From Phoenix dactylifera (lineage: Eukaryota > Streptophyta > Magnoliopsida > Arecales > Arecaceae), in NCBI RefSeq assembly GCF_009389715.1, contig NC_052393.1, forward strand, positions 3,100,001 to 3,164,000: 64,000 nt of DNA, written 5' to 3'. Below the pieces are notes generated by a model that was not told where the DNA came from, did no database searches, and saw only the letters and a list, made by a program, of their open reading frames with translations. The position numbers were made by a program, and so were the translations under genes. Positions 38,095 to 50,873 of this stretch are shown piece after piece. Each line of letters begins with the position of its first letter. The stretch's first letter is position 1.

Positions 38095-39971
38095 AAGAAG
38101 AATCGAAACACCAATAGCACTCCATTCTAAACAAAAACTTGCCTACTGATCATATTAAGAGTGCCTGCTGATAGCTACACAAGAAAGCAACAGTACTCAA
38201 ACAACTATACAAAAATTGTAGAATTCCTCCCTTTTGACACTTATAATGGGTGCATGCAGCACGATAATCCACCCTATCCTACTCTTGCTATAGGTCAATA
38301 GTGAATTCCAATCAAAAGTTCAAGAAGCAGTCATTACCAAGGTTCTAGTCTCTCAAAGTTTTCGATCAAATCAGACGGACAGATAACAACCAATGAAGCA
38401 AATGGAGCACAATGGACTCCTTACCACAGAGATAAACGGAACATTTTTGCTCCTTGGGACGCTCCTGCATGAGTTGATGTCCGCCAAAGAAAGTTATTTA
38501 TCATTTGATATCTGAATATCAAGTGATAACTCAATCTGCAAGAAGTCAATTGTAAGGTCATGACTCAATACTACTTCATCCTTTGCCGAGTAGATAATGT
38601 AGAGAAGTCTGACTCCACTTCATAGTTAGGACATAGTAAGCAGTGCAGTGAACCACAGCCATGAAATCTGGATGAAACTAAAAGGCAGACATATAATTAA
38701 AGGCATCCAAACTAAAGCACAACTACTTCTATCATTTTTGTCACCCTAACAGTGTGCCAGTGTACTCAATTATCAGTGTACTCAATTATTAATTATTATG
38801 TTAGTTCCTTGAGTGCTGGTGGAAGAATGAACTAAGTTTAACGGAATGTAGGCACACACTAGGGTGCAATAGTAGTTACAGCAGCTCCATTTATGCTGAG
38901 GTGGAAATAATATGCAAGCAGCACAAGTAAAACTACAGCTGAAAGATTGCCGGGTCCTGCATATATACCAAATATAGAGTTGAAACTAGTATGCTGACAC
39001 ATGCCAAGAAACCCTATGAAGACATGCAAAATTCAACAATGACAATTGCAATATTGAATTAAAAATAAAAAAATTCAGAAACAATAAATATTTTTTAAAA
39101 AAAGGAGTTAAAAGTCCATAATAGATGCATCATGATATTCAAGTTAATCCAGAAAGTTCCTACTTGAAAACAAAAGAAATTGCTGACTTTGAAATTTGTT
39201 GTCTAACTGCAGGCAAACTATGAAATTTGAGAATATGAAGACCAGTTACATGGAATGTTTTTGCATGGAATTGCAGGTAAGATAATGTTTTCATAACATA
39301 ATCAATGGCAGTATCAGGTTCTAGGATATTCTGCAGTATTTTTTGGTGCTTAAAGGTATCCTGATATTCCTTGCCTGAAGAAAAAAAGATTATAGAAACT
39401 CTCACAACCAAAAGTATCATTTTAAACAAAGTGATCGTTGATCAATTCGTCATACTTCCCTAAGAGGCAGGAACCCCGAATTGCTGGTCATAATCTGGTT
39501 TCCTTGGTATGCTCCCACTCCCTCTAGAATCTGTTCTGTGTGCCACTGTGAACTGTGAGCAGCATAAAATTTAACATCCCAACATCATACTCTGTTCCTG
39601 CCCCCACTCACAGTCCAGCTTCCAAGGTATTACTACCCTCAGTGATAGACATTAATGAACAAAGGCTACCAGATCATATATATTCTGTTCAAATAAAATC
39701 AGTTTCACTGCTACAAACCTGTGCATTTAATGAATCCTAGACATAAAATGACTTCTGGACACTTAAATAGAGAAAAACAGTAGCCTGGGAGGAAGAAAAA
39801 GAAATTTTCTGGACACTTAAGGAACACTACATATAATTTTGTAACTCCCTTCATATTGAGTGCTCATAAAATGACAAAATAAATCAGGGAGGAAAAATAA
39901 AAGGTGAATAGTTCTCAAAAGAAGACTAGTTTCTCCTGATATATTTACCAACTTCAAATAGAACATCCATG
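38095..39971. other. Non-coding interval
   Basis: AT-rich sequence with A/T runs. The minus-strand 89-codon frame at 39160-39429 has protein-like segments but no recognised motif. This stretch could be intron of a minus-strand gene starting near 41844, which I could not establish. Confidence 0.3.
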
Positions 39972-40591
39972 GTATGCTGAACCGACACGTACCGGCCGGT
40001 TCAACCCTTACCGGACTAGTCCGGTGGCCTACCAGTACAATTCCGCCGTGAAAACCGGTATGCGCCAGAGTCGGGGAAGAAAGGGAGAAACAACGAGCGA
40101 GCGGGGGCGGGAGGGAGAAGCAGCTGCCGCAGACGCCTGCAGGGCGGGGCAAGGAGGGGGGGAGGGGGAAGGGGGGGCCGGAGGCCGAGGACGCGGCCGC
40201 AGAAAAAAAATTGGAGATGTTTAAGTGAAGTCGGCAGAGGGTTTGCCGACTTCACTTAAAAATTTTCAATTTTTTAAATTTCGAGATTTTTAAGTGAAGT
40301 CGGCAAACCCTCTGCCGACTTCACTTAAAAATTCTCAAATTTTTTTCTGCGGCCGCGGCTTCCGCCTCCGCCAAACACCCCCCCCCCCCCCCCCCCCCCC
40401 CCCCCCGCAGCCCTCTGCGGGAGTCCGCGGCTCTCCTTCTCCCTCCCTTTCCCGCTCGCTCGTTGTTTTTCTTCTCCTTCCCCAGCTCTAGCTGGGCTCT
40501 CCCGGTACGGGCCCGGTACCGAGACGGTACCGAACGAGCTGAACCGGTCCAGTCGCCGTCCAATACGGCTTTCGGTATCGGTTTGGCATAC
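39972..40591. mobile_element. 620-bp foldback element: near-complete inverted repeat with nested hairpins
   Basis: The ends GTATGCTGAACCGACACGTA (left) and GTATGCCAAACCGATACC (right, reverse complement) begin two arms of about 300 bp. The arms mirror each other around position 40274-40275. Both contain, in opposite order, a GGTACC-rich end, a CGAGCGAGCGGG block, a Pro/Ser-coding C-rich block, the word gcggccgcag and an A/T run. Near the centre each arm has a 35-base hairpin (40223-40257 and 40292-40326) with 14-bp stem AAGTGAAGTCGGCA and 7-base loops that are reverse complements of each other. Frames on opposite strands start with the same peptide, MKSANPLPTSLK, which shows the mirror symmetry. 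The right arm has a run of 29 C (40378-40406). No target duplication was found. Confidence 0.85.
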
Positions 40592-41427
40592 TCTAAGAAC
40601 ACTTGAATGGCGTAATCTGTTAACTTGCATTATTAAATTGACTCTAAGAGTTGAATTAATGGAATTGGAGAGTATATATGAGAGAGAGATCAAAATTTAA
40701 AAGGCAAATAGCACATGAGCCTCTTGCTATTTTAGGATCTAGAAAGGGTCAGATGTATATGCAGCCTTAACCCTACATGTGGAGAGGTTGATTCTATGTT
40801 CCAAACCTATTACCTCTAGATCACAATGGAGCAACCTTCCTGTTGCGCCAAGGCTCACCCTCACAGATATCAAAATTTGTTGGCACTAATTCAAACAGCA
40901 GTGATCTCCACAAGTTGTGAACCACTTCTCACTTGCAACTTATCAACAATTATGCCTGCAAGTTGTGCAAGAAAATTTAACTCCTAAACAAGATTCTATC
41001 TCACTTTTCCTAGTTTGCAGCTCGTCAACAGACGGCCCGAAAAAGCTTGCAAGAAGATTAAAAACCTCTTACCTAAGCCAGTTTTGGCTCACGGTGATTG
41101 CATCTCTTGCATAGATTATAGATAGCCTGCAAAACATACTAGCAGATAAAAGTACTAATCTGTCTATTTCACCTTTTCTTAATTTCGGATCATTGCAAGA
41201 TAGCCCTGCAAACCCGTGTACGAGGATCAAACGTCTATGTGAGCTCTTCTTGGACGCAACTTATTAACAGGCAGCTATAACAGGCATCCAAAGAGTAACC
41301 CGTGAAGCAAACTCACTTACCATATGAGACTGATGAAAAGAACTGTTCAAGCAGTCCAAAACCGGAAATTCTCAAATAAAGCCTTCCAAAAAAACAAATG
41401 AAGCATTCAAGATATCAAACTAAAACA
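40592..41427. other. Non-coding interval
   Basis: The sequence is of mixed composition. The words 'caagttgt' and 'cttgcaaga' recur, and tctatctcactttt-like segments occur twice (about 40990 and 41160), suggesting a small diverged duplication. No supported gene; it may be an intron of the candidate gene at 41428-41844. Confidence 0.3.
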
Positions 41428-41844
41428 TCAAGGAATCAGGATCAAGAAAATACGTGATAGAAAAAACCCTATAAACCCTAAATCATGGACCATATACCAG
41501 AACAATAGAGGCAGAGGCTGATTCACCAGATGGAGGTAACAGTCATCGCCATCAACCCCGAGAACGATAGAGGCAGAGGCTGGGGGAATCGACGCGGAAG
41601 GCTCTAACCGAAACCAAATCTCCGAGGAATCAACGGAGAGAGAGGCAGGAAAACAGAGCTCTCCCTCGGTCGTGGAACAGCGGCCAAGGCAGCGAGAACC
41701 AAGGGCGGCGTCACCATTGCCGACAGGAATCCCAATCAAATACTTCCCTTCTTCCGCACTCGCTCGCTTCGAAGGAGGCGGAGAACGAAACCCCCGTCGA
41801 TCTTGGAAGATGAGAATCGGCGCGCGGACGATTGATCTCTCCAT
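41428..41844 (-). CDS. Unidentified ORF, possible first exon (138 codons)
   Basis: A GC-rich open stretch starts MERSIVRAPILIFQDRRGFR and continues for 138 codons to a stop at 41428. Its first half is basic and Ser/Pro-rich; its second half becomes hydrophobic in AT-rich sequence (LLFWYMVHDLGFIGFF), as if reading into an intron. A donor-like ctg|gtgaat lies near 41530. A TATATATATA box sits only about 28 bases before this ATG, which would leave almost no 5' UTR. The ATG may therefore not be the true start, or the segment may be a 5' leader exon of a gene running left. I recognise no domain. Confidence 0.3.
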   Translation of the reverse strand: MERSIVRAPILIFQDRRGFRSPPPSKRASAEEGKYLIGIPVGNGDAALGSRCLGRCSTTEGELCFPASLSVDSSEIWFRLEPSASIPPASASIVLGVDGDDCYLHLVNQPLPLLFWYMVHDLGFIGFFLSRIFLILIP

Positions 41845-41871
41845 ACGGAGTGAGAACCGGAGGAAGAGCCA

Positions 41872-41882
41872 GGCGCTATATA
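41872..41882 (-). promoter_or_regulatory. TATA box (TATATATATA) of a minus-strand transcript
   Basis: An 11-base alternating T/A run stands at the junction between AT-rich upstream DNA and a GC-rich, exon-like stretch on the minus strand. This is where a core promoter would be expected. There is no direct evidence of transcription. Confidence 0.4.
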
Positions 41883-42000
41883 TATAGTTGCAAAGCCCTC
41901 GGTTAAGAATATAATTACAGATGTGCCATCTTGGAATATCAGTGCTCAAATAAAAGCTTCTTGACCGTTGGCCATTTGGGGTGGCCCCAACCAGGTCCAT

Positions 42001-44249
42001 GAAAGTGGGTCAAGTGTCTGAAAGTGTAAGCTTAACTTGCCAAACGAGTTTGAATCCTTCTTTTACCAGGAAAAGGGAAGGGAGGCAGATCAATTTTGTT
42101 AAGGTAAAACAAGGTCAAGTGGTTTATTCATTAAGTAGCTAAGATTTTACCATGATTCATATGCTTGCATGATCTAACCTACATGGCAAGTCAAGTTTTG
42201 CATGCATTACCTTGCATGAGATCCCATGGTATAATTTCTCATGAAGGTGCTTGTGAATGTAGACATTTAATTAGATAATTGTGCATGGTATGAGCAAGTT
42301 AAGTATCTAGTCAACAAATTACTTAGTTAATGAATTATGTGTTTTAGTTGGAAGGGATTTAGAACTTGTTTGGATATCCCAAAGATCGCATGTATTTGAA
42401 AAGGACTTTTGGTCGAGGTTTCAATTTTTTAAAAATATGATGGCATTTGGGTGTTTCAAAGAGATCTAATAACAAAAGCAGCAAGTACTCTTTTTTAAGA
42501 AATAATCAATCTTTTCCTTTTGCTAGTAAGTAATGAATCTCTTTGTAGAGGTGGTGTATATTATTTTTAAAAATTAGAAAGTAGCTACCGTCTCGCCCTC
42601 CTTGCTCTTTGAACCACCCCCACCACCATATTAGTCAAGAAGATCTTATCAGATTGATAATTCTTCCTGCATCCAGAGAAGACCTTTATTGTGGTCTTGG
42701 TTGAAGATCAAAATTGGTGCATTTTAGAAGTTGAAGAAGAATAAGGTGACTCCTGTGTAGCACCCCTAGTCTATAAAAATGAAGGAGAAAGGGGAAAATG
42801 GAAATCATATCTAGTTGCTCCACTACAATTTGCACCATTTTCTTGTCTTGGTGCCTCCCATTCTGCATATTTGGCTAGCATGGCTTCGCTCATGCCAATT
42901 ATTTACTATGGTGGAAAAAGCTAATGGAATAGAGGAATTTATATACTTTGAACTCATGATCCCATGTGAATTAGTCTACCATGTTTTGACTCAAACCATT
43001 TGAACAATTGAACAATCCAAGCCAAATAGGTTGAATAGTTTTTCGGCAATTTTGTGTTTATGTTTTACTCGAACATATAATGACTACTGAGGCAAGTTGG
43101 GTGGGTCGACTTGGTCAACTTGTTCGAGTCATTAAAGACTAGACCTAAATTATTAGAGATACATTATTCACATTTTTCTACAAACATTAGACATAGCTCT
43201 TGTCTGAAAAAAGGCATTTTTTTTGGTGATGAGATATTTTGAGACTTGTTGCTCGTAAAATAGTAGGTTGAACCAAAAACTAAAGGCTTGTTTGGTATTT
43301 CTTTTGTTCCACTTTTATTTTTAAAAATCCAAAAAAAAATGAAACAGACTAAATAATATGCATGGTGGAACTCTTTTCTTTAACTATTTGTGAAAATCTT
43401 TAGAGCTCTTAGCATCCTATGTCTATTATTTTTTAAAAAATAAAAAAAATAAAAGTAGGGAATATTAGAAGTTTTGTCCAAATACTATCTTAAAACATCA
43501 ATTTGCATTGGTATTTCACTAAATTTTAGATAAACATAAATACAAAAGCAGCAACAATATGAGCAAGGAGTAATTTGGTTCGCACAAATTTGAACCAGAC
43601 TCGGCAAACTGAGTTTACGAAACTAATATAGAAATTATTTGTCAAAACCTCTCTATCGAAGATATCGACTCATCAAGATGGTAGCACAGTTAGAACGGGA
43701 TCTTGCTTCCACCAGTATGGTCCAGCTTCGAAACGCGCGGACGTCAATTAAATGTGGGGACTAGATGCTCCAGTTTGGACATACACGGTGGAAGTGCTAT
43801 CTGGTCCAGCTGTCACTGAGATGACATTGGGGTGACATGCTCACACGTGAGGTGACTCATAGGTCGGAGAGTGTATGAATAAAATTTCTACCTACATCGA
43901 ACATTCTCTGGTGGAAGGGAGGCCCAGTGAGACCTGCTATCTGGGTGAACACAGCACCAAGCAAAAAAAAAAATAAAAAATATCGACTCAATTCTGTACC
44001 AAAAAAAAAAAAAAAATCGACTCCTTCAAGTCTTTTCTTGAGTTGTACTATTTGTAATTACTCCCAACGGCTCCACTACGAGTCGGATGCGCCCTATCTG
44101 AAACGCTTTCAAATCGGAAAGAAACTCGTGTATTAGGGCAACGGTCATCTTTTACCCCTTGCGCCTTCCCCACCTCTCTCTCTCTCTCTCGCGCTCGCTC
44201 GCTCGCTCTCGCTTGCTCGAAATCTCTCCCTCCTGGGCTGTGCGAATCG
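42001..44249. other. Intergenic, promoter side of the coiled-coil gene
   Basis: Mostly AT-rich. Short segments beginning aacttgtttggatat (42364) and ggcttgtttggtattt (about 43288) look like ends of the GGGCTTGTTTGG type of MITE, but matching right ends are not clear. A CACACGTGAG motif (G-box core CACGTG) lies near 43842-43851, about 400 bases before the start codon of the next gene. A CT-rich leader with CGCTCGCT repeats precedes the ATG at 44250. Confidence 0.4.
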
Positions 44250-47200
44250 ATGGGCGGCCACGAGAGCTCGCCGCCGTCGTCCTCCGACCGCCGCCAGTGG
44301 CAGCGGATCTTTGGGACCCTGGTGGAGATGCTGCAGTCCCAGCAGTCGCAGATCGAAACCCTAGCTGATGACCGCAAGTTCTTGGAGCGCTACATCCACA
44401 TACAGAACGACCGCTGGGCCTCCAAGACCCGCATTCTCGAATCCCACATCGTCCAGGTACAAAATAATTTGGGATGCAAACCCTAACCCTAGTCCTAACT
44501 GCGACCTTTCCAGGGTTCCTTTAAAAAAATGTTCTATTTTTTTGGGTTCACAGATGAAGAAGGAGGAGAGGAAGGGTCGTCGCGTCCAGGCGGCCAAGTT
44601 GGATCTCATGGTCGGGATGAAGGAGAGGGAGGCTTTGTGCTCCAAGAAGCAATATGGTTGGATTCCCTTCCTTCTTCTTCTTGTTTTCTTTTCCCCCCTT
44701 TTCCCTCTTTTAAACATTGACGTGCTTTTGTTTTCTGCCGTCTTTTTGACATAATTTTTCAATTTTTAATTTTTTTTTGCGTTCTAATGAGCCTCTTTGT
44801 GGGTAATGAGCGAACTGGTATGATTCTTCTCAAGCAAGAAGGGGCGAAATTATCAATTTGTTCTTATGTATGGATTTAATTTTCTTGAATTGCAAATACA
44901 ACTCACACTTTTTTTTTATGATTATTCTGCTTTGTTTTTTACTGTTTTTTGTTCTAAGTTATGTTAAATGGAGCAGAACTTGCCGAAAGTGATTTGGAGG
45001 ACTTCCGCGCTTGTGTGGAGACTCTGGGTGCCGAAATCTCAGAGCTGAAGGTATTCTTACAACTTCACATCCTCTTTCTTCAATTTGTCATGCCAAAGTG
45101 CTTTTCGGTCCAATTCAAATAGTAGTACTTGTTTCTTCCACCACCGGGTCATCTGTTTGATAGGAAAAGCTGAGAAGCAGAGAAATTGATAATGGAGGGA
45201 CTGGAGTTAGTGACACAAAGACCAGGGAAAATGCCAAGGAAGAGCAGCGGTCTACCACTGTTTTAGAAGGTGAACTACGGAAGCTAAAACATGCTTACAA
45301 GAGGCTTAGCTCAAAGAAAGAGGCAGAGGTCTCTGCCTTGTTAGCAGAGAAGGATTTTGTGTGGAACCAGTTGAAGAATATGGAGAGTGACTACGCTGGT
45401 CTCCTTAAGATCAAAAGGACAGAAATTCAACAGGCTAATGAAGCCATGGAGAAGCTTCTTCATGATTTGGCGAGGTTGCAGTCATCAGACAATGAGAAGG
45501 ATGGGACTATTGCTAGATTGGAGGATGAGCGGGCTAGGCTTGAACTGGGTCTAAGAAGGCAAACACAAGAAGCTGAACAGGCTAATGCAAAGCTAGAACA
45601 GCTTCAGCATGATATGGAGCAGCTGCAAATTTTGGCCAAAGAGAAGGATGAAACAATTACAAAGTTAAGAAGTGACCTTGCAAAGATTGAGATGGATGCC
45701 ACCAAAAGCACTAACAGGAAATCTAGATTTTTTAAGGATATGAATACTCAGAGAAACTCAAGAAATGCATCAGTTACACCAGTAAGGAGTTGTCTGAGGA
45801 GGAGTTCTCGGAAACGTAACTTGGAAAGTGCAAGAGGTCATGCAAGTCAAAAGCGAAGACGTACTAATGAAGATTCTTCTGGATCACAGGTCGCTAGTTC
45901 AGTTAATGTAAGTGTAACACACTAGCTAGTTACTTCAGTTGCTCCTTTTTCTTTCTCACTTTTGTGTGTGCATGTGTCACGTGTTTGTGCGCACATATAT
46001 ACCTGTTTGCACTTTCTTATGTGGGTGATTGGGTAAGTTAAATTGTTTCTTTCTGATGCTGATTCTTTAATTTCATGCTTTGCAAGTGATCTTCCTTATC
46101 ATGGTTCTAATATTCTGTGTAGATTGAGTCTTCTGATAGCATGATGTCCATTTTCATTTTTCATGATGTTATTTTACCAGTTTCTAACTTTTACTGAGTA
46201 GCTGATGTTCCTATCTTAAGGATGGAATGCTTGCCAGATTATACATGTTATGGATCTCATTAAATATAAAATTCATAGTAAGTGACACTGTAATTGTAAG
46301 CCACATCACAGAGTTTGATGTTTGTATAACTGTCCCTGGTTTTGCTAAAGCCAGTAGGTACCGATGGCATTTCAATCCACCAAATCAGTTGTCTTATATA
46401 AGCCGCAGAAGCCATGCTCTGTTCCACTTCATAAGGAAAAACTGGCATGGTAAATTTACATAATTGGTTCCCTAAAGGATGCTGGCTCATTAGTCTACTT
46501 CTATCCATGGAATTATGTTAGCCTGCTGACAACTTTTTAATAGTATCTAGGCATGATTGCTTACTTTTGACATGAAGTTAAAACAGTTACTGGATGAGTA
46601 TTCAATGCTCAAGAGCGGTCAGTGCAATATAACTTTTCCTTTTATGGCTATGCACAGGCCATGTTCTCTATCTAGTCCAGCTTATTTTCACTGAATCTAC
46701 ATCAACATACTTTTTATCGTGAACTTCTTTTCATAAATCATTGGATTGCAAATTTTGTATGATGATGACTCATTCAATTTTTTTATGACAATAAATACCC
46801 ACAGCAAGATCCATATAGAGAATTAGCACCTGTGATTTCTGAAAGCAAAGAGAACTTACGTGATGTTTTTCACCCAAGGCATATCTTCTCCATTCTTGGA
46901 CCTTGCTTCTTTACTAGATTTTTTTGTCCCTGCTATCGCTCATCACATTCACCAATGAACTTGACTTTTTGTCATATCATCTTTTGTATCTAGGTCATTT
47001 TAAAATTTGAAACATAATTTTAAAATTGGTATCTTGTTGTATGATGCGTATAATATGAACTTGACTGTATTTATCTAGCCATCTTTTTTAAAACTCTGTC
47101 ATGTTGGCAATCCTCTTAGATGTTCTATTTTGTTAATGCAAAGTATTGGTCCTCTGGCAGATATGCCAATGTTGCCAGTATAATGCATAGCCTTGGATAT

Positions 47201-49866
47201 GCTTTAGCCAATCCTTAAATAGAGAAATTAATGTACAAACAAGATTCTGATAAAAGTTTAATGGTGCTCAATGGTCTAACAAACACCAGAAGTTTGCAAT
47301 CGTTTTGTATCTTGAGACTAACTTTGGCATAATATGGTAGTTAGAAATGTCGAAGTTGCTTTGGGGTTTCATAATATTCTCCAGGGGCATGTTTTGCGTA
47401 AAAGTTATACCATTTCCATGCACACCATTAATGGTATACCTAGTCGCAACATGACTTGTTTTTTTAATGATACAGGGGCATAGAGAGCCTAGCACCTAAT
47501 TTCTTGGGACTAGTTCTTTTGCTTATTAATTTACAATTCATCAGTGAAAGATCTTGATATTTAGTGTTTTGGGGTCTTGTCTTGATACTTCATAGTGAGA
47601 TCAAACTTCTGTTACCGTTGAACAGTGCCTATCATATATTCTTGAATTAATGGATCCTCTTCCTTTTCTTGCATACACTTCTAATCTATATTTATACTTG
47701 ACCCAGAATTAAAGAACCAAGACTTGTTTGTGCTTGCAGCATCATTTTATCAATGTTATGAATATATTCTCTAAATCAGTCTCTGCAGAGTCATCAAATG
47801 ATTCCTAGGACTTAGAGATTTTGTATCAAGGACTTTATGAGTCATATATTAAGAAAATTAAATAGGCTATTAATGCTTAGAAGCATGTAACTTTTAATAC
47901 ATCATATTATGCATATTGGCTTCCATGTCATGAGAATTTTTTCTCATTTTAGTTTATGAAAATTGTTTGTGGGGGGACAGTTTATACTGTTGTTTAGAAA
48001 TTTATAGTTGATCTTTTTTTTGATCTTTCTATATCCTTGCCATGCCACCTTTTTTCCTTATTTCAGCATGAATGTTTTCTATGTAATTACTTAATGCAAA
48101 GTATGGAACGTGCTTTTATATTTTCAATTTGCCTAAGTGGTTTTAAGCACTACTTCCTATAGGGGACCTAGATGGAACATCTAGCCTAAGAGACCGCGCA
48201 GGCTCTTGGTGTTAAAATTGTAAGATGATTCATTATATATGCAAGTAATTCATAAGTTTAGATGTAGATTACAAAATTCAGAGAGTAGTATATGAAACAT
48301 GAGTAATTAATATTAAAAGGAATAAGAAGATACATATGAGATCTTCAACTCGACCATCTTTCGTATCATTACACATATCAGAACTTTCTCTCATCCATCT
48401 CCTGTATTGTTAACTGTCACAAGATCATCGATTTTATGACCTAAATGTATTTAATGTTCACGTTTTTTTGCTGTTGAGGAAAAATTTATATCTTTCAATT
48501 AGATTAGATGGAATATTTGCAAAAGTTCCTTCATTTGGAATTTCTTCCTTCTGGTGCCTGCATCCTTTTTCAAGTGCTTTTAGTTGATCTACTTATATAC
48601 AGCTTTCTGTGGTGTCAGCTCATTACTTTGTTTTTTAATTTTGTGTGATTAGGCTAATAGCCTATGGTTTTCTTTTCCCTCTCAGTTTAGCAAGATGGTG
48701 GCCTTCTTTTTTGGTAATCAAGAGTCAATTTACTCCACTCTTTCCACAGTTCACTCACTTCACATCTATCAACAGATACCAAGTCTTTATGCTTATCTAG
48801 CAGATCAGTGGTTAAGGGTCCCCAAACAACCATGGTCGAGCATGCCTCCCAAATGGCAGACATTTACAGATTCAAACCTGAATCTATTGGGAAAGATCCT
48901 TTGTGGTTGCTGTCATCAGTATTTGCATTTACTGCACCTAACAAATCAGGTTGCAGAAAGTATTCAGAACTTAAAGTTGGTGTTAAGGAAGCCTCTGTCT
49001 AACTAGGTCATGTTTGAAATATGTGGAAGCAAGTCTGTTCTGAGATTTTTTTTTTTTTTTTGGTATGCTTGGAGACTAGCTCTAATTTGTGTTTTTTCTA
49101 GTCAGAGAGCATCATGTTCATGCAGAAGGTACAATAGGATCACATTGTCCTATGTTAGTTATGGTTTTTAAGTTTATGAGGAATAAATTCTCCTAATGAA
49201 GCTCCATAGACAGATGCTAAGGTTATTGGTACCTTATCTTAATGATGCAGCTGAACCGTGCACTTGTCACAAAAACATTAATTATTCCAATTTGTTGTAA
49301 TTCTGTGCTCTCATCGTGTTTGGGCTGCACAAGTTCTCATTATTTAGCCTTTTGTCACTTTTTTATCAGTTTCTTTTCTATATGACTATATTACCAGAAA
49401 ACCTTAATGCTATGCTTGTGCCTCATCATGATGTATGCCTCAGTCAAGATTCAAATCTACCATCTTCAATTAAATTGACTTGCAAATATTCTTTTTGACA
49501 ATATGTTCTTCCAATCAGGTTGCTAGATGCTTGCATTTATGTACCATTTGCAATTTTCTTCCATGTAGTTCATTCCAGATTGTGAATGCTAGCACATTAA
49601 TTCAATCGTTTTAATGTTATATTATGGAGGTGGATTCTGGTTATTATGTTAGTGTATTCAATTTCCTTTAATCCAATTTTAGACGTAGATGACAATTCTC
49701 TTTTCATTAGAGGCCAGCCTAACAAGACTAGAATTATCACCAGGGAATTCGGCAATGTTCAAGAGGACGACAAACAAGGACTGTTTCACCAGTAGACAGC
49801 CCAAGGTTGTTCTCTGCTAATTTTAAGGTTCCAAAATTGAAGAGCTCCTCTCCTGCAATCGTGTAA
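44250..49866 (+). CDS. Nuclear-looking coiled-coil protein, multi-exon, family not recognised
   Basis: Exons 44250-44456, 44554-44656, 44977-45050 and 45164-45907 join in phase with GT-AG introns to give 376 residues. The start MGGHESSPPSSSDRRQWQRI is the first ATG after a CT-rich leader. Residues about 20-310 are almost entirely charged heptad-like helix (for example QSQQSQIETLADDRKFLERY and ARLELGLRRQTQEAEQANAK), so a long coiled coil is expected. Then come basic clusters RRSSRKR and SQKRRRT that could serve as nuclear localisation signals. A last exon at 49744-49866 reads GIRQCSRGRQTRTVSPVDSP and ends KVPKLKSSSPAIV. A possible small exon lies at 46805-46859 (QDPYRELAPVISESKENL). The exons between 45907 and 49744 are not fully resolved, because phases of the visible candidates do not close. 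Function unknown; a structural or chromatin-associated role is only inference. Confidence 0.75.
45908..49743 (+). other. Introns of the coiled-coil gene (3.8 kb)
   Basis: The donor at 45908 (aat|gtaagt) is strong. The interval is T-rich and intron-like throughout. An open frame at 48808-49002, with a second overlapping frame from 48695, contains protein-like text (FKPESIGKDPLWLLSSVFAF) but no recognised motif and no clear splice pair. I list it as unproven. No other gene or repeat with definable ends was seen. Confidence 0.4.
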
Positions 49867-50492
49867 TTTAACAACAATGCCCATTATGTATTTTTCTTGT
49901 ATTTTATCTGTATTTTATCAATTTCTTGCATAGTTTGATGCTTTATGATTTTCCTTGTAAACTAAATATATTTCAAGCCTTGTGTCAAATAGCTAGCTAT
50001 AACTTTTGTTTGTTTATTTATTTACCTCGATGTTCTGTGTTGTTTGTACATACTTCACTACACCTTTATACAATTCACAAAACTATCCATATTCATTTCC
50101 ATGCTTCCTCCTGTTTCACTGCCAAGGATTCTATCAGTTTAGACCCTTTCCCCTTTATATAGATAAGTCTTCCGGGCAGCCACCTACTCCATCTTGGCTC
50201 TGAATTCAGCCTTTTCTTCCTCAAGATTGCGATCAAGGATTATGATTTATCTTGGTCTTCTGGTATGTTCATTTAGGATATGTAGGCCTTTTCAACTTCG
50301 AGCTTCGTCTGTATTTTCGGTATTATTATGCTTTTTTACTTGTAGCATGCTTATGCTTAATTGTTTGCTGAATTGCTCTCTTGACACGGGATAATACAGG
50401 AGTACTTTGGTCTCTATTATATTTTCACTTTAGCTTGCAAAGAAGATGCATGATTCCTTGGATGAAGGGTGACTTAGGGACTCAACCCGTAA

Positions 50493-50585
50493 GTCACCTC
50501 TCAAAAGTGATAATTTATTTCTAAAAACCAGGAATTTGATGTCACCTCTCAAAAGTGATAATTATTCCTGAAAACCAGGAATTGG
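50493..50585. repeat. Tandem duplication, two 48-bp units
   Basis: The unit gtcacctctcaaaagtgata, running on to accaggaatt, is present at 50493 and again at 50541. A few bases differ in the second half. Confidence 0.85.
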
Positions 50586-50873
50586 TTGTGCATCTAATAA
50601 CCCGATCTCTTTCAGTAGCTCCCACATACAGCGGATTTTCTAAAGAGATGGATGTCCCATCGAAAGATTTTTTTTTGATGTCCAAACAGGGCCTTGGTCT
50701 TGCCCCCATGGCCCCATCTAAATACAGCTCTCAGCTGGCTTTAGTTTGGAAACCATGGGCTTGTTATTTAATTGAGAAGAATGGTTGCTTGTCTTGATAT
50801 CTAATATCAACAGTCTGGGTGATTCTGTAATGCCCGAGTGACACTTTAATCCCTTTTCGCTAACCCGAGCGTA

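Noticed and set aside
40024-40693. Pro/Gly/Arg-rich frames of 65-122 codons
   Set aside because: They are readings of the foldback element's arms and poly-C run, present on both strands by symmetry.
44361-44762. 133-codon minus-strand frame and a 128-codon plus-strand frame
   Set aside because: Both are out-of-frame readings over exons 1-2 and intron 1-2 of the coiled-coil gene; only the spliced frame keeps the coiled-coil pattern.
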